NCBI RefSeq assembly: GCF_009177095.1 | Contig: NZ_AP021861.1 | Span: forward strand, 2,524,501 to 2,588,500 | DNA length: 64,000 nt | Direction of reading: 5' to 3' | Source of the DNA: Lacipirellula parvula | GTDB lineage: Bacteria; Planctomycetota; Planctomycetia; Pirellulales; Lacipirellulaceae | In this document: one piece after another, positions 49,808-59,133 of the stretch | Layout: every line of letters begins with the position of its first letter | Numbering within the stretch: the stretch's first letter is position 1 | The notes under the pieces: generated by a model | The model's input: only the letters and a program-made list of their open reading frames with translations | Databases searched by the model: none | Told to the model about the DNA's origin: nothing | Translations under genes and position numbers: made by a program

Positions 49808-52095
49808 CGTAAAATCTCCTCTCCAGTCGCCGGTAAATTTAGAGAAGTCGCCGCCTCGGAGCTCGTATAGGTCAATGCATTCTTCACCGCAGCCCAGGCC
49901 GCAATGCCGAGCATCAGCGGCGGCTCGCCAACCGCTTTGCTGCGGCGGATGTTTTGGACATTATCATCATTGTCGAATAACGACAATCGAAAGTCGATGG
50001 GAACGTCTGTGATCGCCGGGATTTTGTACGTCGTCGGCGAGTGGCTCAGCAGCACGCCTTTGTCGTTGTAGGTGAGGGCCTCCGCGGTGACCCAGCCCAT
50101 CCCCTGAATAAAACCGCCGATGATTTGGCCGCGATCGACGCCCGGGTTGATCGAGCGGCCGATGTCGATCAGCAGGTCGGCGCGGGCGACGGTCAACTCG
50201 CCGGTGAAGCGGTCGATCGCGACTTCAACGGCAGCGGCGCCTTGCGTGAAGTAGAAGAAGGGCGTGCCTCGCCCCGTTTCGCGGTTAAAGTCGATGCCCG
50301 GCGTGGCGAAGAACCCGCGGGCGCCGAGGTCGACCCGTTCGCGGCGGGCTTCGTCGCACAGCGGGCCGAAGGCGATTCGCAGTTCGGGGCGGCGAGTATC
50401 GTAGACGACGTTATCCGCGAAGACGATGTGCCGCGGCGATGGCGTGAGGCCTTCGGCCTTGTCGGACAGTCGGTCGGCGGCGAACTTCTTCAACCGGCGT
50501 TTGATCTGCTGGCAGGCTCGCACCGCGGCGGCGCCGTTGAGGTCGGTGCTCGCCGAGGCGGCGGTCGGCGAGGCGTTGTTGTTTTTCTCGGTCGAGGTCG
50601 CCATCAAGCGGACGCGGGCCGGATCGAGGCCGAACTCGTCGGCGACGAGTTGGCGAATCTTCGTGTTGAGGCCCTGGCCCATCTCGGTGCCGCCGGTGGA
50701 AACCTGTACCGTGCCGTCGGTGTAGAGGTTTACCAGCGCGTTCCCTTGATTAAGGAACTTCGAAGTGAAACTGATGCCGAATTTCATCCCGGTGAGGGCG
50801 AGGCCGCGGAGCGTGAGCGGATCGTTCGCGTTGCGGCGGGCGATCTCCGCGCGGCGGGCGTGATATTGCGAAGAGGCGGCGAGGGCGTCGAAGATTTCAG
50901 GCAGGTGATTCTTCTCGACGATCTGGCCGTAGGGCGTGACATTTCGGTCGGTGACGCCGTAGACATTCGCGCGACGCACATCGTAGGCGTCGATCGCGAG
51001 ATGCTGGGCGATTGACTCGAGGATGTTCTCGGTCGCCGCCATCGCCTGCGGACCGCCGAAGCCGCGGAACGCTGTGTTCGATGGCAGGTTCGTGAAGCAA
51101 ATGCGGCCACGGAAATCGGCGTGCGGAATATAGTAGGCGTTGTCGGAATGGAGCAGCGTCCGCTCCATGATCGACGGCGAAAGGTCGAGCGAGCAACCGC
51201 CGTTCGAATAATAGTCGTACTTCAGCGCGTGGATGCGGCCGTCACGCTCGAAGCCGACCTCCCAGCGGACGAGGTAGGGATGCCGCTTGCCGGTGGAGCA
51301 CATGTCGGTGTCTTTGTCGAAGATCACTCGCGCGGCGCGACCCGTTTTACGAGCGACGAGCGCCGCCATCATCGCGGGGATCGCCGCCTGTGTTTCCTTG
51401 CCGCCGAAGCCGCCCCCCATTCGCTTCGTGACGCAAACAACTTCGTGAAAGCCGACGCCGAGCATCTCGGCGACGACGGTTTGGATTTCCGTTGGGTTTT
51501 GCGTCGAGCTGTGAACGACCATTTGGCCATCTTCGCCGGGGTAGGCGATAGCGGCCTGCGATTCAAGATAGAACTGCTCCTGACCGCCGATGTGGAACGT
51601 GCCGCTGAGGCGATGGGGCGCTTTTTTCAGTTCGGCTTCGATCTCGCCGCCGCGGGCGATGCGGCGTTCGACGCCGAGGAAGCGCTCTCGAGCGATCGAT
51701 TCTTCGAGCGTAAGGAGCGGCTGTTGCTCTGAATATTTCAATTCGACCGCGGCGATGCCGTGATGGAGCGCGGCGCGGGATTCAGCGGCGACGATGGCGA
51801 CCGGCTGGCCCACGTAGAGGAGTTCGCGGTCGGCGAGAAACGGCTCATCGGCTGCGAGCGGGCCGAACATGTTGTGCGCGGGAATGTCGGCAACTGTGTA
51901 GACGGCCGCGACGCCGGGGATCGCCAGCGCTGCTGTCGCATCGATGCCTGTGAGCGTGCCACAGGCGATGGGGCTGGGCACGAACGCAACGTGAAGCTCC
52001 CCCGCCATCGACGGCATATCGTCGAGGTAGTACGCCTGGCCGGTGACGTGGCCGACGGCGGAATCGTGCGGGATGGTTTGGCCGACGCTCGGCAT
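49747..52095 (-). CDS. xdhB: Xanthine dehydrogenase molybdopterin-binding subunit
   Basis: 782 residues. Starts SVGQTIPHDSAVGHVTGQAY, then YLDDMPSMAGELHVAFVPSP. Cofactor and catalytic motifs: KRMGGGFGGKETQA near residue 225, NTAFRGFGGPQAMA near 338, GTEMGQGLNTKIRQ near 470 and the catalytic Glu in KAVGEPPLMLGIAAW near 735. It hydroxylates hypoxanthine and xanthine to urate with the small subunit as electron carrier. The end after ATGEEILRCL, where relatives stop, carries about 18 extra residues that overlap the DUF1559 gene, as if the original stop was displaced by an insertion. Confidence 0.94.
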   Translation of the reverse strand: MPSVGQTIPHDSAVGHVTGQAYYLDDMPSMAGELHVAFVPSPIACGTLTGIDATAALAIPGVAAVYTVADIPAHNMFGPLAADEPFLADRELLYVGQPVAIVAAESRAALHHGIAAVELKYSEQQPLLTLEESIARERFLGVERRIARGGEIEAELKKAPHRLSGTFHIGGQEQFYLESQAAIAYPGEDGQMVVHSSTQNPTEIQTVVAEMLGVGFHEVVCVTKRMGGGFGGKETQAAIPAMMAALVARKTGRAARVIFDKDTDMCSTGKRHPYLVRWEVGFERDGRIHALKYDYYSNGGCSLDLSPSIMERTLLHSDNAYYIPHADFRGRICFTNLPSNTAFRGFGGPQAMAATENILESIAQHLAIDAYDVRRANVYGVTDRNVTPYGQIVEKNHLPEIFDALAASSQYHARRAEIARRNANDPLTLRGLALTGMKFGISFTSKFLNQGNALVNLYTDGTVQVSTGGTEMGQGLNTKIRQLVADEFGLDPARVRLMATSTEKNNNASPTAASASTDLNGAAAVRACQQIKRRLKKFAADRLSDKAEGLTPSPRHIVFADNVVYDTRRPELRIAFGPLCDEARRERVDLGARGFFATPGIDFNRETGRGTPFFYFTQGAAAVEVAIDRFTGELTVARADLLIDIGRSINPGVDRGQIIGGFIQGMGWVTAEALTYNDKGVLLSHSPTTYKIPAITDVPIDFRLSLFDNDDNVQNIRRSKAVGEPPLMLGIAAWAAVKNALTYTSSEAATSLNLPATGEEILRCLSFQVPTHPGSPKTAYQA

Positions 52096-52106
52096 AGTGA
52101 TCTCGT

Positions 52107-53555
52107 TTATACCGCCGCAAGTTGCGATTGTGTTTGGTAGTAAAACTTCAGCAGCACGTTGCGAGTTAGCTGTCGTCTGTACTCCGCGGAGCCGCGAACG
52201 TCGTCGATGGGCGTCACTTCGTTGACCGCGATGTCGCCGGCCGTTTGCATTGTTTCGAGAGTGAGCGGTTCCCCGACGAGGAAGCGTTCGGTTTGCCTCG
52301 CTCGCATCACTGTCGGGCCGACGGCGCCGAAGGCGATGCTTGCTTGTTTGATTGCGTCGCCGTCGAGTTGCATCCGGACGGCGGCGGTGAAGCCGGAGAT
52401 ATCGAGATCGCGACGGCGAGAGACTTTGTAAAGTTGCAGCAACTCGCTCTCCGCTGGCAGCGGGATGCGAACTTCGGTAATGAGTTCGCCCGGTTTCAGT
52501 TCGAGCTTTTTGTAGCCGTGGTAGAACTGATTGATGTTCACCTCGCGGCGGCCCGACTTACTGGCCAGCACCAGCACCGCTTCCATCACGAGCAAGAACG
52601 GGAGCGAATCGGCGATCGGCGAGGCGTTCGCAATGTTGCCGGCGATCGTGCCGACGTGCCGGATTTGCGGGGCGCCAAAGAGTTGCAAGATGCGGGCAAA
52701 CGCCGGCGCTGCTTGGCGGAATGCTGCGAGCAGCGTCGTCCAGCTTGCGCGGGCGCCGCAACGGAAGACGCCGTCTCCCACCGCGATGGCTTCGAGTTCC
52801 GCAATGCGATTCAAATCGAGGATCACCGGCGGCAAGCGGTGGGCTTTGTTTGCGCGGACGCCGATGTCGGTGGCGCCGGCGACGATTGTGGCCGTCGGCT
52901 GCATCGCGAGGAAATCGAGCGCCTCCTCCAGCGTGCGAGGCGAGCAGGCGACATGCTGCACGCCGAATGAAGTCGTTTCGAGACGCAGTTCGTCGTCGCC
53001 AGTGCTAGCAAACGCACCCAGCATCGGTGCGGCGGGATAGAGTTGCGCGAGCCGATCGTGATCGGCGCCGTTGCATTTCAAGCCGGAGTCGATGATCGGC
53101 GTATAGCCTGTGCAGCGGCAGAGGTTGCCGGTGAGTTCGGAGCGGAGCGTCGGTTCGTCGAGTGCCTTTTGCTGCTCTAGCAGCCCGGTCATCGCCATGA
53201 CAAAGCCCGGCGTGCAAAAACCGCATTGCGAGCCATGACAATCGACCATCGCCTGCTGCACAGCGTTGAGCGTGCCGTCGCGGCGGAGCCCTTCGACGGT
53301 GACAATGTGCGTGCCGTCGAGCTGGAACATGAATTGGATGCAGGAATCGACAGGCTTGTAGTCGAGCTGCTGGCGATTGGCAGCTGGACGGCCGATGAGT
53401 GTGGTGCAGGCGCCGCAATCCCCTTCGCTGCAGACGATCTTCGTTCCGACCAAGCCGCAACGAAGTCGCAGATAATCCGACACCGACAGGAACGCATCCC
53501 CGCCGCGGACTTCGCGTTGTTCACCGTTGATGAAGAGGAGCAGGTGGTCGCGCAT
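52107..53555 (-). CDS. xdhA: Xanthine dehydrogenase small subunit (2Fe-2S and FAD)
   Basis: 482 residues. N-terminal ferredoxin cluster CSEGDCGACTTLIGR near residue 43, second cluster HGSQCGFCTPGFVMAM near 108 and NLCRCTGYTPIIDS near 145. FAD domain from about 185 (TIVAGATDIGVRANK near 222, IRHVGTIAGNIANASPIADS near 302) and a CO-dehydrogenase flavoprotein C-terminal part (LQLYKVSRRRDLDISG). It passes electrons from the molybdenum subunit to NAD+. xdhB starts 11 bases downstream. Divergent from allC with a promoter between. Confidence 0.94.
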   Translation of the reverse strand: MRDHLLLFINGEQREVRGGDAFLSVSDYLRLRCGLVGTKIVCSEGDCGACTTLIGRPAANRQQLDYKPVDSCIQFMFQLDGTHIVTVEGLRRDGTLNAVQQAMVDCHGSQCGFCTPGFVMAMTGLLEQQKALDEPTLRSELTGNLCRCTGYTPIIDSGLKCNGADHDRLAQLYPAAPMLGAFASTGDDELRLETTSFGVQHVACSPRTLEEALDFLAMQPTATIVAGATDIGVRANKAHRLPPVILDLNRIAELEAIAVGDGVFRCGARASWTTLLAAFRQAAPAFARILQLFGAPQIRHVGTIAGNIANASPIADSLPFLLVMEAVLVLASKSGRREVNINQFYHGYKKLELKPGELITEVRIPLPAESELLQLYKVSRRRDLDISGFTAAVRMQLDGDAIKQASIAFGAVGPTVMRARQTERFLVGEPLTLETMQTAGDIAVNEVTPIDDVRGSAEYRRQLTRNVLLKFYYQTQSQLAAV

Positions 53556-53653
53556 GGGCGGGGCTCGCTGCGGCCCCCGGTTTTAAGAACCGGGAGCTAA
53601 GGGGGGAACCGTTGTCGTTGGCTGTCGCGATCGACGTTCTTCCACGTTGAACT

Positions 53654-53682
53654 TTGGAAAAACTGCCGATCGCGACTATAAT
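53654..53682 (+). promoter_or_regulatory. Sigma-70-type promoter for allC-allE
   Basis: TTGGAA (53654-53659), 17-base spacer, TATAAT (53677-53682). Expected start site near 53689. It lies in the xdhA-allC divergent gap. It also shows that an apparent upstream TTG start for allC at 53654 cannot be right. Confidence 0.7.
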
Positions 53683-53728
53683 CCGCTCGCACCGCCCGAA
53701 CACCCCAATTATCGGTTCTGTTTTGCCT

Positions 53729-54997
53729 GTGGTCAATGAAAGTTCTGAGTGGCAGCGCTTGGCTGCGGACGTGATGGAGCGGTGCGACGCGCTCGCACGC
53801 TGCAGCGACGAACCGGGACGGATTACACGACTCTTCTGCACGCCGGCGATGCGCGACGCCCATCGGCTCGTCTCCGGTTGGATGGAAGCTGCTGGCATGA
53901 GCGGCCGTTGCGACGCGGCGGGGAACCTGCGGGGAACTTACGCACCGACCGGTTGCGATGCGAAGCGGTGCGTGGTGATCGGTTCGCACCTCGACACCGT
54001 CGGCGACGCCGGCCGCTACGACGGCATCCTCGGCGTGATGATGGGGATTGCCGTGGTCGAGGCGGTGCGGCAGGCGAACGTTGCGTTGCCGTGGGCGATG
54101 GAAGTGATCGGTTTTTCCGAGGAGGAGGGCGTTCGCTTTCGCTTGCCGTTCATTGGGAGTCGCGCGCTTGTGGGAACGTTCGATCCGCAATTGCTGACGC
54201 TCTGCGACGACGCGGGAGTTAGCCTGGGGCGAGCACTCACCGCGTTCGGTTGCGATCCGCATGCGATCGATGCGTGCCGCGTTCTGGAGGGCGAAATTGT
54301 CGCTTACCTCGAACCCCACATCGAGCAGGGACCGCTGCTCGAAGCAGTCCATCAGCCGCTCGGCGTGGTGACGGCGATTGCCGGCCAAACGCGGCTCACC
54401 GTCGAGTGGGCAGGGGAGGGGGGGCATGCCGGCACGGCCCCGATGAACTTGCGGAACGATCCGCTTCCCATTGCTGGCCGTTGGGCGATCGCTGTCGAAG
54501 AACTCGCTCGCGCGACGCCAGGGCTCGTCGCGACCGTCGGGCGGTTCGTCGTCGACCCGAACGTGCCGAATTGCATTCCGCGGATGGTGACAGCGTCGCT
54601 TGACGTGCGACATCAGGACGACGCCGTACGGATTATGGCGGTGGCGAAGTTGCTCGCCCTGGCGGAAGAGCTGGCGCAGGGCGCCAATTTGGCTGTGCGC
54701 GTGGAGCGGCAGCACGAACACGCGGCGGTTGCGATGGACGTTGAATTGACGGCAGGGCTCGCCGCGGCAGTGACTGAGGTCGATGCCGCACCACGGCTCA
54801 TGGTCAGCGGGGCTGGCCACGACGCCGGCGTTGTCGCTCGCGCGGCGCCGACGGCGATGCTCTTTCTCCGCAGTCCCGGCGGCGTGAGCCATCATCCGGC
54901 CGAGGCCGTTCACGCGGCTGACGTAGCGCTCGGGCTTGAGGCACTGGTAATGTTCGTAAAGCAGTTGGCGGCGCAGTCGGCCGCCGCTTCGCGTTGA
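53729..54997 (+). CDS. allC: Zn-dependent amidohydrolase, probable allantoate amidohydrolase (M20 family)
   Basis: About 422 residues from GTG 53729 (start uncertain: the frame is open to 53654 but a TATAAT promoter lies inside, and ATG 53774 is also possible). M20/AllC motifs: ITRLFCTPAMRDAH, CVVIGSHLDTVGDAGRYDG with zinc His/Asp, VIGFSEEEGVRF with bridging Glu, EPHIEQGPLLE, GHAGTAPM in the lid domain and SGAGHDAGVVA near the C-terminus with a zinc His. It hydrolyses allantoate to (S)-ureidoglycine, CO2 and NH3, or is an N-carbamoyl-amino-acid hydrolase. The following allE-type gene supports allantoate. Confidence 0.85.
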   Translation: MVNESSEWQRLAADVMERCDALARCSDEPGRITRLFCTPAMRDAHRLVSGWMEAAGMSGRCDAAGNLRGTYAPTGCDAKRCVVIGSHLDTVGDAGRYDGILGVMMGIAVVEAVRQANVALPWAMEVIGFSEEEGVRFRLPFIGSRALVGTFDPQLLTLCDDAGVSLGRALTAFGCDPHAIDACRVLEGEIVAYLEPHIEQGPLLEAVHQPLGVVTAIAGQTRLTVEWAGEGGHAGTAPMNLRNDPLPIAGRWAIAVEELARATPGLVATVGRFVVDPNVPNCIPRMVTASLDVRHQDDAVRIMAVAKLLALAEELAQGANLAVRVERQHEHAAVAMDVELTAGLAAAVTEVDAAPRLMVSGAGHDAGVVARAAPTAMLFLRSPGGVSHHPAEAVHAADVALGLEALVMFVKQLAAQSAAASR

Positions 54998-55023
54998 TAG
55001 ATCACAAGCACCGAATAATAGTA

Positions 55024-55785
55024 ATGAGCCATCCTGCCATGGATTTGTTTGGAACGACTCGCAGCCGCGTCACGTCGCAGCATGCTCTCATCACGCCCGA
55101 CACGTGGGTGTGGCAAGATCTTCCTGGTTGGCGAGGGGCCAAGGGCGTCGTCCACATCTCGCCTCACATGGGCGCCCGGTTCGTGCAGGCTAACGTCGCG
55201 ATTGATGCAGGTGGTTTCACCGGCGGCGCGGCCGAAGGGGTCGAACGCGTCGTCTGGGTGCGAACGGGGAAGCTTGCGCTCAAGTTGCCAGGGGGCGCTG
55301 CGCACACGCTCGTGGCGGAAGATTTTGCGTACCTCCCGTCCGATCGGCCGCACGAACTGAAGGCGATCGAAGCGAGCAACATCGTGCTATTTGAAAAGCG
55401 GTACGTGAAGGCGGCGTTCGAATTCCCCGAAGCGATCGTCGGCAAAACGGCCGACGCGCCGGGCGTGGCGTTCATGGGCGACGAACAAGCCCGCCTGCAA
55501 ACGCTGCTGCCGACCGACGAGCGGTTCGACATGGCGGTAAACGTTTTTACTTATCAGCCGGGGGCCAACCTGCCGCAGGTCGAGATCCATGTGATGGAAC
55601 ACGGCCTGGTGATGCTCGACGGCATGGGCGTCTACCGGCTGGGCGATTCGTGGTACCCGGTCGAAGAAGGCGACGTCATTTGGATGGCGTCGTACTGCCC
55701 GCAATGGTTCGTGGCGATGGGAAAGGCGCCGGCGCGCTATCTCTACTACAAAGACGTGAATCGTGAACCGCTGCTGGGCTTGTAA
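55024..55785 (+). CDS. allE: (S)-ureidoglycine aminohydrolase (bicupin)
   Basis: 253 residues from ATG 55024 (MSHPAMDLFGTTRSRVTSQH). A two-cupin protein: HALITPDTWVWQDLPGW near the start, VWVRTGKLALKLPGG near 78, FAYLPSDRPHELKAIE near 97. The second cupin, VEIHVMEHGLVMLDGMGVY, has metal-binding Glu/His near 190 and ends GDVIWMASYCPQWFVAMG. It releases ammonia from (S)-ureidoglycine, giving (S)-ureidoglycolate. Directly after allC, and opposite xdhA, so the island covers the first (xanthine to urate) and last (allantoate onward) steps of purine breakdown. Urate oxidase, HIU hydrolase, OHCU decarboxylase and allantoinase are not in the window. Confidence 0.9.
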   Translation: MSHPAMDLFGTTRSRVTSQHALITPDTWVWQDLPGWRGAKGVVHISPHMGARFVQANVAIDAGGFTGGAAEGVERVVWVRTGKLALKLPGGAAHTLVAEDFAYLPSDRPHELKAIEASNIVLFEKRYVKAAFEFPEAIVGKTADAPGVAFMGDEQARLQTLLPTDERFDMAVNVFTYQPGANLPQVEIHVMEHGLVMLDGMGVYRLGDSWYPVEEGDVIWMASYCPQWFVAMGKAPARYLYYKDVNREPLLGL

Positions 55786-55809
55786 CTGTTGCCGCGGCGC
55801 GGTGAGCGA

Positions 55810-56817
55810 CTAACGCAGAATCGTCGCGTCTGACGACGGCGTTTCGACGGCATTCGCCTGGCGAACCTCGCCGCTCGCGGCGGCGGGAGGGGCGATGCCT
55901 TCCGCGAAGTCGCTCGGCCACGTCGTCTTCTCGGGCGCGTCGGCGAGTTCCGTCGACTGCTCGTACTTCGCCGCCGCTTGGGCGAATGGTTCCATGCCGA
56001 CTTCCGGCGCGGGCGACATCGCGTTGACGGCATGCCCGACGCCGGCGCCGGCGAGCGAGAAGACGATGGTCGAACCAGGAACGAACAACCCCGTTTGCCC
56101 GCCGATTTCGCTGCCGAATTGCGGATAGAGGGCGTCGCGAGCGGCGACCTGCTCGTCGTACGTGCCGTTCTGAGCGACGTGGGCGTAGACTTCTTCTTTC
56201 GCCGCTTGCTCGGGGTAGAGCGTTAGAATCGGCAGCGAGTAGATCGAGGCGTAGGTCCCCGGGTTATCGCGCCAACGAACGTTCTTCGCATGGGCGCCTT
56301 GTTCGACCGCGAGCGCCGGAATGTCGGAGTAGACGTAGATGCTGTCGGTGTAAGGATTGTACGAATCGCCGCCGACGAGCCCGCTGAAGACGCGGCCTGG
56401 CAAAATCGTGTAGCCAAGCGTGCGGACCGCGCCGAACGTGTACCGCCAACCGGCGCCGACGCTTTTGTTTGCGGCTAGCCGGCGCCATTCGTCGCCGGGG
56501 GCGTACTGGTTGATGCGAACCTTGGTCGAGCCCATGCCGTTGGCCGCCATGTATTCCGAGAGCTTCAGCTCGGTGTCGGCCGAGACTTGATGATTCGACG
56601 CGCGGCGATCCCAGAGGGCGATTTTTTCGGGTACGCCAAGCACCCAGCCGACGCCGTCGACGACGGGATGCGCGTCGCCCCGCTCGAATTGCGGGCTGTC
56701 GTCGAGGGGGCGCGACATGCCATTTGCCGGCGATTGATCGAACGTCGGCACGCGGTGAGCCGCGCAGCCGGAAGTGATCGATAGCGCCAGTAGCAAGACC
56801 GCAGCGCGAGATTTCAC
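55810..56817 (-). CDS. Secreted lipoprotein, function unknown
   Basis: 335 residues. Lipoprotein signal (AAVLLLALSITSGC, lipobox ITSGC). Distinct blocks: HPVVDGVGWVLGVPEKIALW near 50, NQYAPGDEWRRLAANK near 103, YTFGAVRTLGYTILPGRVFS near 127 and SYNPYTDSIYVYSDIPALAV near 152, with EQGAHAKN (a short HEAxH-like stretch but lacking the first His). GSTIVFSLAGAGVGHAVNAM near 250 is a hydrophobic segment. The C-terminal 70 residues are Ala/Pro/Glu-rich and disordered. It resembles planctomycete lipoproteins of unknown role. Facing allE (24-base gap), so not part of that operon. Confidence 0.78.
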   Translation of the reverse strand: MKSRAAVLLLALSITSGCAAHRVPTFDQSPANGMSRPLDDSPQFERGDAHPVVDGVGWVLGVPEKIALWDRRASNHQVSADTELKLSEYMAANGMGSTKVRINQYAPGDEWRRLAANKSVGAGWRYTFGAVRTLGYTILPGRVFSGLVGGDSYNPYTDSIYVYSDIPALAVEQGAHAKNVRWRDNPGTYASIYSLPILTLYPEQAAKEEVYAHVAQNGTYDEQVAARDALYPQFGSEIGGQTGLFVPGSTIVFSLAGAGVGHAVNAMSPAPEVGMEPFAQAAAKYEQSTELADAPEKTTWPSDFAEGIAPPAAASGEVRQANAVETPSSDATILR

Positions 56818-56977
56818 GACGCGACTCGACGAGGGTGAACGGTGTGCACGCCGCTTCGAACGACGAGACGGCGGCGAAACAATGGCGTGGGATTAAACAG
56901 TCCCAGCGACGGGGCGCCAAGAGTGATTTCCAGCCGCCAAGATCGCTGCTAGCTGCTGTTCGAGCGCGGATGGGAAG

Positions 56978-58897
56978 CTAGTAGCGCATCATGATTTCGC
57001 CGCCATCGAGCCCTGCGATTCCCTTGAAACCACCTTCGGCGATCGCGGCGCCGAGGTCGGTCACTTGGCGGTAGTAGCTGTTGCTAGCCCGCTTGCCCGT
57101 GTACTTGCTCTTCAGTTCTTGGCAGAACACGTCGGCCGCGGTGCGCACGAGCTCGTCCTGCTGGCGGGCGCCGTAGAGCGACGCGCAGAGCATCGTGATC
57201 AAGTCTTGGCAGCGTTGTGATAGTTCCGCCATGCGGCATTGGCGATCGGCGAGGGCGAGTTGGAACTTGCTCATCGTTTGCGAGATTTCGAGACCCATCG
57301 CGTGGAGGTTCTCGCACGCGAATTCGGCGTGCCGGCGCAGCTCGGCCGACATCGTTGGCAGTTGTGGGGCGGCGCCGCTCGACAGCCGGCGGGCAATCAT
57401 CCACTTGGCGTAGGGCCACGCGACCCCCTTCAGTGCCCAGGCATGCGCGGGGTTAAGCGGGTTCGGCTTCTTGATGCCGGCGGCGGCGAGCGTCTTGCCG
57501 ATCGGTTCGAAGAACGTTTTGCCGTGCTCCTTCACGAGCGATTTGAAGAAGCCCATCGCGAGCATCTCGCCCTCGCCTTCGTAGATGCACGGAGCGAGGT
57601 ATTCGTGGACGTTGTCGCCAAAGTTGTGGCCATGCAAGAACGAGCGGCCGCCGTGAGTTTTCATAAACAGCTCGATCGCCGCATGCTTTTGCGCTTCGCT
57701 GCCGAAGATTTTGGCGACGATGCATTCCATTTCGCCGCGATAGCCGCGATCGATCAGGCCGGCGCACCAGGCGACGAGGCCGTCCGCGGCGGTTATCAGG
57801 CCGGCCAGTTGGCCGAGGCGGCGACGGACAAGTTCGCGACGGGCGATCGTTTGGCCGTAGGTTTCGCGGAAGTTCGCCCACGGAATGATGTTCGCCATCA
57901 TGAGGCGCATCGTGCCGGCGGCGTTCGCACAGAGGGCGATGCGGCCGAGGTTGAGACCGTGGTACGCGATGGTGAGGCCGTCGCCCTTCGGAGGCGTTAG
58001 CAAGTTCTCGGCCGGCACGCGGAAGTCGCGGAAGATGATACCGCGATTGTAGGTGTGCTTGAGCGCCCAGAGGCCGTACTTGCGGAGTTGGAACTGGTCG
58101 TTTTCTTCTCGCGGCAATTCGACGATGAGGACCGCCGGCTTGCCTTCGATCAGGCAGACGAGACCAATCGTCCGGCCGGGGACGACGTTGGTGATGAACA
58201 GTTTTTCGCCATTGACGATGAAGTCGTCGCCGGAGCGGACGGCCGTTGTTTTCAGTGCCGTGAGATCGCTGCCGGCGCCCGGTTCGGTAAGCGCGAACGC
58301 GCTGAGCCGCTCACCCGAGGCGAGCCCTGGCAGAAAACGTTGCCGTTGTTCGTCCGTGCCGAACGTTCGCACGGGGTCGACGGCGCCGATGCAGCCGTGG
58401 ACCGATGCCAAGCCTGCAACCGTCGGGTCGATGGTCGCCATCCGCGTGAGGAACGGGGCGAACGCCGAGAAGGGCGTGCCTTTGCCGCCGTAGGCTGGGT
58501 CGACGAGCAGCCCCCAGTAGCCCGCTTGCCCAAGTTCGGCGAGCACGTGGTCGGCGATCTTGTGTTCGTCGTTGTAGAGCGAACCGCCGTCGCGATGGCG
58601 ACGGACGATCTCCACCGAGGCGTCCATCACCTGCTGGATGGCTGGCGGCGTCACCGCTGGTTCGCTTTGAAACAAATCGACCGGTACGCCGTTGTCCCAT
58701 ACCGCGCGGTGGGCTGGACTGTTCGCGGTTTGATATTGAGCGGCGAACAGCTTTTCGACTTGATCGTCGGCCGCATCGATTGCCCCGGTGCGACGGGCCT
58801 CGTCGTCGCTCTTGCCGCCAAGCTTAAGCGCCGTTTCGGCGAACGAGGGGCCGTCGTTGTCGTCGGACGCGGGGCGAGGGCGGAGCTCGGTGGACAT
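56978..58897 (-). CDS. Acyl-CoA dehydrogenase family protein
   Basis: 639 residues from ATG 58897, with GAGGA six bases upstream. Residues 1-75 are an Asp/Ala-rich tail, then ACAD N-terminal helices ([15 protein letters not shown]). The FAD/substrate motif [20 protein letters not shown] is near 203, [13 protein letters not shown] near 227, and the flavin-side helix [18 protein letters not shown] near 322. [20 protein letters not shown] is near 410 and corresponds to the catalytic region. The C-terminal 150 residues are an extra helical domain as in FadE or VLCAD types (members of about 600-800). Likely oxidises long-chain acyl-CoA. No operon partner is visible. Confidence 0.88.
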   Translation of the reverse strand: MSTELRPRPASDDNDGPSFAETALKLGGKSDDEARRTGAIDAADDQVEKLFAAQYQTANSPAHRAVWDNGVPVDLFQSEPAVTPPAIQQVMDASVEIVRRHRDGGSLYNDEHKIADHVLAELGQAGYWGLLVDPAYGGKGTPFSAFAPFLTRMATIDPTVAGLASVHGCIGAVDPVRTFGTDEQRQRFLPGLASGERLSAFALTEPGAGSDLTALKTTAVRSGDDFIVNGEKLFITNVVPGRTIGLVCLIEGKPAVLIVELPREENDQFQLRKYGLWALKHTYNRGIIFRDFRVPAENLLTPPKGDGLTIAYHGLNLGRIALCANAAGTMRLMMANIIPWANFRETYGQTIARRELVRRRLGQLAGLITAADGLVAWCAGLIDRGYRGEMECIVAKIFGSEAQKHAAIELFMKTHGGRSFLHGHNFGDNVHEYLAPCIYEGEGEMLAMGFFKSLVKEHGKTFFEPIGKTLAAAGIKKPNPLNPAHAWALKGVAWPYAKWMIARRLSSGAAPQLPTMSAELRRHAEFACENLHAMGLEISQTMSKFQLALADRQCRMAELSQRCQDLITMLCASLYGARQQDELVRTAADVFCQELKSKYTGKRASNSYYRQVTDLGAAIAEGGFKGIAGLDGGEIMMRY

Positions 58898-59066
58898 CAC
58901 GGTTCCTCATAGTCGGAAAAGGCAAACTTCAGTACATTCTACCGTCGTCGGGCCTGTTCGACTCCCTTGAATCCTCGGACCAATCGCTACAGACGGACTC
59001 GCGACCAAGTTTGGGCTGCGGTGCGTAGAGACGGTTGGGGGCGAAGGGCGTTGATCCATTGAATAT

Positions 59067-59126
59067 CGCTCCGGCGGGTCGTTGACCCGCGGCTACTGAT
59101 CACCAGTCACCGATCTCCGATCACCT
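59067..59126. repeat. GCGGGTC hairpin followed by a solo S23-element right arm
   Basis: The hairpin GCGGGTC-GTT-GACCCGC is at 59074-59090 with the usual GCTCCG and GGCTACTGA flanks. Directly after it, 59098-59126 (GATCACCAGTCACCGATCTC then CGATCACCT) matches the right arm of the S23 element at 22315-22342 with one difference. It ends seven bases before the ATG of the M29 gene. No left arm or S23 ORF is nearby. Confidence 0.85.
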
Positions 59127-59133
59127 AAATCCC

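Noticed and set aside
53654-53728. TTG start for allC at 53654
   Set aside because: The TTG is the -35 element of a TTGGAA-17-TATAAT promoter lying in the same sequence.
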